Assembly (NCBI GenBank): GCA_003116995.1
Contig: BDSL01000007.1
Span: forward strand, 62,001-126,000
Direction: 5' to 3'
From: Yamagishiella unicocca
Taxonomy: Eukaryota > Chlorophyta > Chlorophyceae > Chlamydomonadales > Volvocaceae
DNA length: 64,000 nt
Shown here: piece by piece, positions 58,528-64,000 of the stretch
Position numbering within the stretch: position 1 is the stretch's first letter
How the letters are laid out: every line of letters begins with the position of its first letter
Made by a program: the position numbers and the translations under genes
The notes under the pieces: generated by a model
Database searches by the model: none
What the model was told of the DNA's origin: nothing
The model's input: the letters and a program-made list of their open reading frames with translations, nothing else

Positions 58528-59119
58528 GTTCAGGAACGGTTGGGATGCAGGTGTGTTCAATTGGGGATGAAAAGGTGCTCCGGACTTCTGGAATTGATTG
58601 GGTAGTCTTTGTTGTGCAATTAAAATGCTGCCCTGTGGCCTTTTACAGAAACAGACTTCCGGAAGCGGTACGATCCGCGGTACGCCCTGTGCTGACGTCG
58701 AAAGTCGCTTTTTTGTTTGGGAGCCGAAATTGAGTTCCATGATATAAAGCACACCAATGCACCTAATTCCAAGCTGCCAAGCGTTTCCAGCTAGCTTGTG
58801 GTGATGAAAATCGCCAGGCTCCGAGACCATGGCGCGAGTTTGAGCGATTGGGGACAGCCAGGCAATTACGGAGCATTTCCTTTTATGTTTCATGTGTCAG
58901 TGCATATGAAACCATTTGTATATCCAACTTCAGTGTTTCGCGCCATTGTAACAGATATCACAAAATGTCCCTCGCATAGGTTCCCTCAAACCTGCAATTT
59001 GCAGCCTACAGCATAACTGCCAGATTTACCAAAGTATAAGGGTGCCGTTGGCTCGGTCCCGCTTTGGCCACGACAAAGGCCGACATCAGCAGCCGCAAGC
59101 TGTGCAATAGGAGCCACAA
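58528..59119. promoter_or_regulatory. divergent promoter region, plastid gene / MT-A70 gene
   Basis: The 592 bp between the start codons of two divergent genes. It is less GC-rich than the coding regions. I see no clear TATA box or repeated operator-like element. Confidence 0.45.
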
Positions 59120-62100
59120 ATGTCAGAACGACGGCCTAAGCGGCGCTGTGTCGCCACAAAAGCGCAGGCGCCGTCAGCCATCCACTATGTGGGCTATGTC
59201 GAGGACGATGAGACCCCCGAAATGATCATGAAGAAATTTGAGGAGCTTGAACGGATCAAGAAGGCTGCAGAGGCCAGGCGCCATCAGCAGCAAAACCCCC
59301 AGCAGGCGCAGCAATCAGAAGGCGACGCGCACCCTCCAGCTGCCTCCGCGCAATTCCTTACAGAAGCATGTGCTGCCGGCGCTACAGCAGACGGCGCCCC
59401 GTCGGCCCCTGTAGCCGATGCACCGCCTTCCGACCCTGGCTCGCAAACCCTCCCCCAGCAACAGCAACAGCCAACAGACCCACAGCACGCGCAGCACGAC
59501 CACCGGATCTACGACGACGCGGACGGCCCAAGCCGAACGGCACGCTTCGGCGGCGATGAAGACGACCAGATCCTGCTGGATGAGGAGGCCCTGCTGGAGG
59601 TGTTCAAACAGACCTCGACCTTCAACGTCCGCTCCGCGCTCTCAAACAACGAACTCCTGCGCGATGGCGGCGGTGGCGGGACGCTGCTCGCCGGCGGCGG
59701 TGCCGCGCGGTACGATGCGTACGGCGTAGCGTACGGCACGGAGGACTTGCTGTTTGCAGGCGGCGAGGTCGGTGGCGCGGCCAGCGACCCCGAGGAGGAG
59801 GAGCTGCAATTGCTTAAGGTCAGCACGTCGAGGGAGGTTGAGAGACCCGTGTAGCGATACATGGCGAGAGTGGGGGGATTTCGAGGATGTGAGGAAAAGG
59901 CGAAAGTGGGAGAAGGGGAGTGCGTGGACCTTAAAACCCTATGCCAGTGGTGCACGACTGCTGTGCCAGAAGTTTCTGGGGCGACGTGGTATTGGGCTCT
60001 GTGGCTGTAGGTTCTGTGCCTCGGCGGACGCACGTCAACCTTGGGTAGACTGGACGTTCGTTCGGGTGTACGACAGGCGATTGGGGGCTGCAAGTACAAC
60101 CCGTGTGCGAAGAAAAAACTGGGGTTTGAGGTGCATGGCGCCGGCTGGATGACAAGAGCAGGAGGGCCCACAGTCGGCTACGCAATCGGTCGGGATTGCT
60201 GGTTTCGGAGCAGCAACACCAGCGCGCACGCCAACGACGGAACCGCGGCGTTGAGGGGGGCCCCGTGCTCCCAAAAGCTCCGAAGGCACAAACACATATT
60301 TCCGACTCTCCCCGGCCCCCCGAAGCACAAACGGTAAACGGTTTTACAACCTCCCCCCGAAGCACACATCTCCGGGCCTCCCGAACGACACGTCCCCGAC
60401 CCCAACCGAAACCCGCTGCCGCGTGAAGGGCTTCTGGAGTGACGAGGACTTCGAGTTGGGGGGACGTAGTCGCGACGCAGCTGCAGGGGCGCGGAGGCGC
60501 AAGGCGGCGGCTGCGGGGCGGGCCGCGGGGCCGGGCGGATCGCGGAGCGAAGGCGGCGACGGTGCGCCTAGGGAGCCCAAGCAGCCGCGGGCGAACGGCG
60601 GTGGGTGCTACAGGGTTGCGTGCGTGGACGCGGTGGGATCCAGATCCCAAAGTCGATCCAGAGTTTGAACCGGGCCTGGATTCCGTGCTGCGGTCTGTGA
60701 TATTACGGGCGAGGAAGAGGGAGCTGGGATCGGTCTTGCGGTGGGGTTACATAAAATAACCGGTAACGCAACTGGGGAAGTGTAGCGTGTGCATAGCCTT
60801 CAGACACCGGGACGCGCGTGAGGGGGTGGATGGGGCCCGATGGTGGGGCCGGTTGGGGGGCGAGCGGACGGCCCCGCAGCGGTCCAGGTTATGGCTGTAC
60901 GACTGGCGTGTCGCTGTTCTGGCGGTGCAGGCGGCAACACCAGCCACAGTAGCACAGTAGCTGGGCACCCTTGCTGGCCGCTGTTCACCTCGTGCCATCA
61001 TCATCTGCTGCTGCGGCCCGGCCACCTACTCCCGTCCTCCGTGCCTAAACAGGCGCCGGGGGGCAGTCCCGTCACGCCATGCACCAGGTGGTCATGCAGT
61101 ACAACCGCGACACCAACGCCCTCATCCGCCGCCGAGTGACCGGCGGAGGCAGCGGAGGCGGCGGCGGGGAGCTGGTGCAGCTGAGGGTGCCGCCGCCGCC
61201 CCTGCCGCTGTCGTGGGGCCGTACGGTCCGCCCGTACCAACCGCCGGAGCCGTACAAGCCGCCAACGACGGGTACGTAGCTGGGGGACAAGGCCAGGGAG
61301 GGCGCTGGGGGAAAGGCCAGGGAGGGTGCTGGGTCCAGCGGGTTGGTGGTTGGGAGTTGGTGGGGCCGTTCCCAACGCACCAACAGCGCCTGGGGAACGG
61401 GAAGTGAAGGCCGTGGGATGGATTTCAGCCAATGCTGGTACGTGCGTGTCTTGAGTTGCCTGGGACTGTGGCGTTAGGAGGGCTCATCCTCCCTTCCTGG
61501 CCGACCCTCAGTCCGCCTGCTCCCCGCCATGCGGTCGGGTTCCTCGCCCAGGGCCGAGACCAGGGCCGAGAGCCGCGCCCTGATCCAGCCAGCCCACCCC
61601 TTTCCGTTGGCCCCACATTTCTTCACTCCCCCCCTTGAGCCCCCCTACTCCATGTGCTGCTCCCTCCCATCTGGACCCGATGACCAGGGCCCAACCCGGC
61701 TGCTGCCGCCGCCGCCGCCGGCAGCAACGGCGGCGACGCCCCCGCCCCCGCCATCATCGACGCCGATGCCGCCGTGACGAGTCGCGGGTTCGAGTCCGCG
61801 GACCTGACGTCTTTTCCCTTCGACGCAGCTCTCGGGAGCAAGACGTATGTTGCCATCATGGTCAACGCGCAGTGGCAGCCGCCGGGCGCCTCAGACGCTT
61901 TCGAACAGGGTGGCGAGGCTGAGGTGATGCGCAGGTAAGACCCTAACCAGCCCTCGAACAGCCCCCGGTCTGCCTCAATTCAACATGGTTTCGGGGCTCC
62001 AAACTCGCCCGAAACCTCCCGGGGGCGCTCCGAACCCTCCCCCTCCGAACCCTCCGCCTTCCTGCCTGCCTGCAGGTTCCGATCGCTTCCCATCCCGCGG

Positions 62101-63634
62101 CTCTGTCCGCGCGGCTTCGTGCTGGTGTGGGCTCACAAGGGGCTGCTGCAGGCGGTGTGCCGGGCGCTGTCCAGCTGGGGCTACGTGTACGTCGAGAACC
62201 TGACTTGGGTGCACCTCACACCCGCCAACGCCATCTCGGGGCAGCCGGGCCGCCACTTCCGGCGCAGCCACTCCACGTTGCTCATGTTTCGCAGGGAGGG
62301 TGGGTGCGGAGGGTGGCCAGCTGGGAAGGGGAGGGGCAGGAGCGCGGCGCCATGAGGGGGAAAGTGGGCGAGGGAGGGAGGGAGGGAGGGAGGCAAGGAA
62401 CGAGGGGAGCTTTTTGCTAGGGTTTTCGACACCCCCCCGTAACTGCTGGTGTTGGAGCACCTGTTGACGACCGCCACATGCACGGCCTCATCCACCACCG
62501 TCGCCACCATCACGACCACGTGCCATACCAACCGCCGCCCCTCCCCACCCCGCAGGCGAGGGTCGCGACATCGAGCTTCGCCACCAGCGCAACCCGGACG
62601 TGGTCTTCGATTGCATCCGCTGCCTGCCAGGTGGGTTATGGGCGGTCGGGGGAAGGCTCCAGGAGTGGCCCGGGTTGCAGTCGTACTATGCTCTCCGCAT
62701 ACCCGCATAGGCATCCCGTGTTGGTGGGCTTTCTAGGCAACGCATGCCCATAAACTGAATTCAACCGCCGGGCCATCTCCAACCTCCTGTCACGGTAATT
62801 TAGACTCTTGTGGCATGGACTCCTCCCTTCCTTACCTGCTACCTCCTCCCTCTGCGGCGGCCAGGCGGTGACGGCTGGGATCTGCCCGCCGAGGTATTGA
62901 CCACCATTGAGACCATGCTGCCGGCTAGCAAGGGAAGCTTCTTGGAGCTGTGGGCCCCCAAGGGGCATCGCAGGTGGGCGCCGACACAGCAGGGCGGGAT
63001 TCGGGGAAGACCCGTGGATGCCCGAAAAACCCGTTTAGAACAGACGTTTTGAGATGCAGGGCGGGAGGGGTGCTGCTGGTGCTGCTGCGGGACGGCAGGG
63101 GGGTTGAACTACAGCGGTGGGGCTAAAGGATAATCCGCGAATCCACGGCCGACAAACCAAGGGCGATGAAGACCTGTGGGGGACTCAACAGGGATTACCC
63201 GGGTATCCGTCTCGTGTGCAGTCGGGGGGGTAGGTTCGGCATGGCGCTGCGCATGTGGGTGTGGGCCTTATGCCCTCATTATGTGGGTGAGTGGGCGTTA
63301 TACCCTCATTATGTGGGTGCGGCTGCCTGAGGGACGCAGCAGGCGGCGTGGGGATTATTTAAATAGAGGGGATAGGCACGAGGAATCCAACCTCCCTCCC
63401 TCTCGCTATTTTTCTTTCGTGCAGGGGTTTTTCCTTGCAACCTCCCTCTCGTGACGTAGCGCTGCACTTGATCCCCGCCTGAAACCCAACCACGTAACCG
63501 AACCTAACCCTAACCACGTAACCTAACCTAGCCACGTAACCTAACCTAATCCCGCTGCCCGGGTTTCCTCTCTGCCCCCCGCTGCCTGGTCGCCTGGCAG
63601 GTCCGGCTGGGACCACATCTGTGAGGTCAAATAG
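59120..63634 (+). CDS. MT-A70-family methyltransferase-like protein, degenerate DPPW
   Basis: Related to N6-adenine methyltransferases of DNA or RNA. Exons: 59120-59818, 60429-60561, 60644-60745, 61053-61271, 61688-61934, 62076-62299, 62556-62630, 62865-62973, 63601-63634; about 1842 nt, 613 aa. The exon 2 end is uncertain: 60600 also keeps phase but leaves a 43-nt intron. The N-terminus has a charged helix (EMIMKKFEELERIKKAAEAR) and Gln/Ala-rich low complexity. The MT-A70 domain covers about residue 425 to the end: YVAIMVNAQWQPPG, PRGFVLVWAHKGLLQAVCRA, WGYVYVENLTWV, FRRSHSTLLMF, RHQRNPDVVFDCI, FLELWAPKGHR, GWDHICE. Active members carry DPPW where this protein has NAQW (about residues 444-447), so it is probably catalytically dead and acts as a partner subunit. 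Similar degenerate partners are METTL14 (beside METTL3) and MTA9 (beside MTA1). Which one this matches needs a phylogeny. Confidence 0.82.
62372..62396. repeat. GGGA microsatellite
   Basis: Five or more GGGA units in the intron after exon 6 of the MT-A70-like gene. Confidence 0.75.
63128..63173. repeat. inverted copy of TIC110-intron repeat
   Basis: The reverse complement of this segment reads CTTCATCGCCCTTGG, TTTGTCGGCCGTGGATTCGC, GGATTATCC. It matches the 21811-21937 repeats with few differences. It lies in the last intron of the MT-A70-like gene, more than 40 kb away. Confidence 0.78.
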
Positions 63635-64000
63635 GCCGGTGCAGTGTGGCGCGGTGGGGTGCTGTGCGGTGCCGTGGCTTGTGGCGGGGTGCGGTGGGGT
63701 GGGGTGTGGAAGGGTGCCACATGCAGGAGCGCGCAGCTGGGTTGGGGCCGAGGGGTGCAGGTGGGCATCTGGCGGGCACGGGATGTGAGGCTCGAGGTTG
63801 GGGCAACAACGACGATTGGGCTCTGGTAAGAGACCCACCGCATTTCGACCGCTCCGAAACCCTAGCAGCAACAGTTACGGAAGCAGCATCTGACCTATTG
63901 TGCGTCCAAGCCTTGCGCTGCGGGATGGGGGGGGAGGGCTGGCGCGGGGCCTGGGCGCTGCGGTGCAGGAAGCCCCGGTGACTGACAGCAGGGGCGAGGG
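63635..64000. other. MT-A70 gene 3' flank
   Basis: GC-rich, with GGTGCGGTGGGGTG-type low complexity just after the stop, and no recognisable gene. It is presumably the 3' untranslated region. No TGTAA is seen before the window ends. Confidence 0.5.

Noticed and set aside
61775..61805. T-arm-like GTCGCGGGTTCGAGTCCGCGG, possible tRNA
   Set aside because: It lies inside exon 5 of the MT-A70-like gene, is read as TSRGFESAD, and no cloverleaf can be drawn around it.

Overview
This window is nuclear DNA from a green alga, most likely a volvocine or Chlamydomonas-type species. The evidence is GC-rich coding sequence in many short exons, GC-rich introns full of minisatellites, TGTAA-type polyadenylation signals after several genes, and a Tic110 gene (plastid import), which requires a chloroplast-bearing eukaryote. 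I cannot name the species. I read the exons by hand. In every gene called intact, the splice phases close and the summed CDS is a multiple of three.

Layout. (1) 779-7083, minus strand: a HOP1/ASY1-type meiotic HORMA-domain protein, 12 exons, about 654 aa. (2) 7992-16586, minus: the ribosome-biogenesis factor ESF1, 16 exons, about 1100 aa. (3) 16587-17014: a short divergent promoter. (4) 17015-29475, plus: TIC110, 23 exons, about 1043 aa. (5) 29476-57668: about 28 kb of visibly less GC-rich, gene-poor sequence. It holds three plus-strand copies of a five-exon F-box plus leucine-rich-repeat gene family at about 33.2, 41.9 and 50.3 kb, a possible fourth relic at 39.4 kb, and a frameshifted LINE-like fragment at 48 kb. 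(6) 57669-58527, minus: a small predicted plastid-targeted protein of unknown function, 3 exons, 149 aa. (7) 59120-63634, plus: an MT-A70-family protein, 9 exons, about 613 aa, in which the catalytic DPPW motif is degenerate.

The conserved genes belong to separate pathways: meiotic axis, 18S rRNA processing, protein import into plastids, and nucleic-acid methylation. They look like ordinary eukaryotic neighbours, not a functional cluster. The accessory part is the F-box/LRR array. Its copies are almost identical in blocks but differ completely in introns and in an acidic insert, which suggests gene conversion combined with local diversification. One copy (A) carries a frameshift in its F-box exon.

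The most interesting single locus is the MT-A70-like gene. It keeps the fold motifs but has NAQW where active enzymes have DPPW. This resembles the non-catalytic MTA9 subunit of the DNA N6-adenine methyltransferase complex described in ciliates, which has relatives in algae and early-branching fungi.
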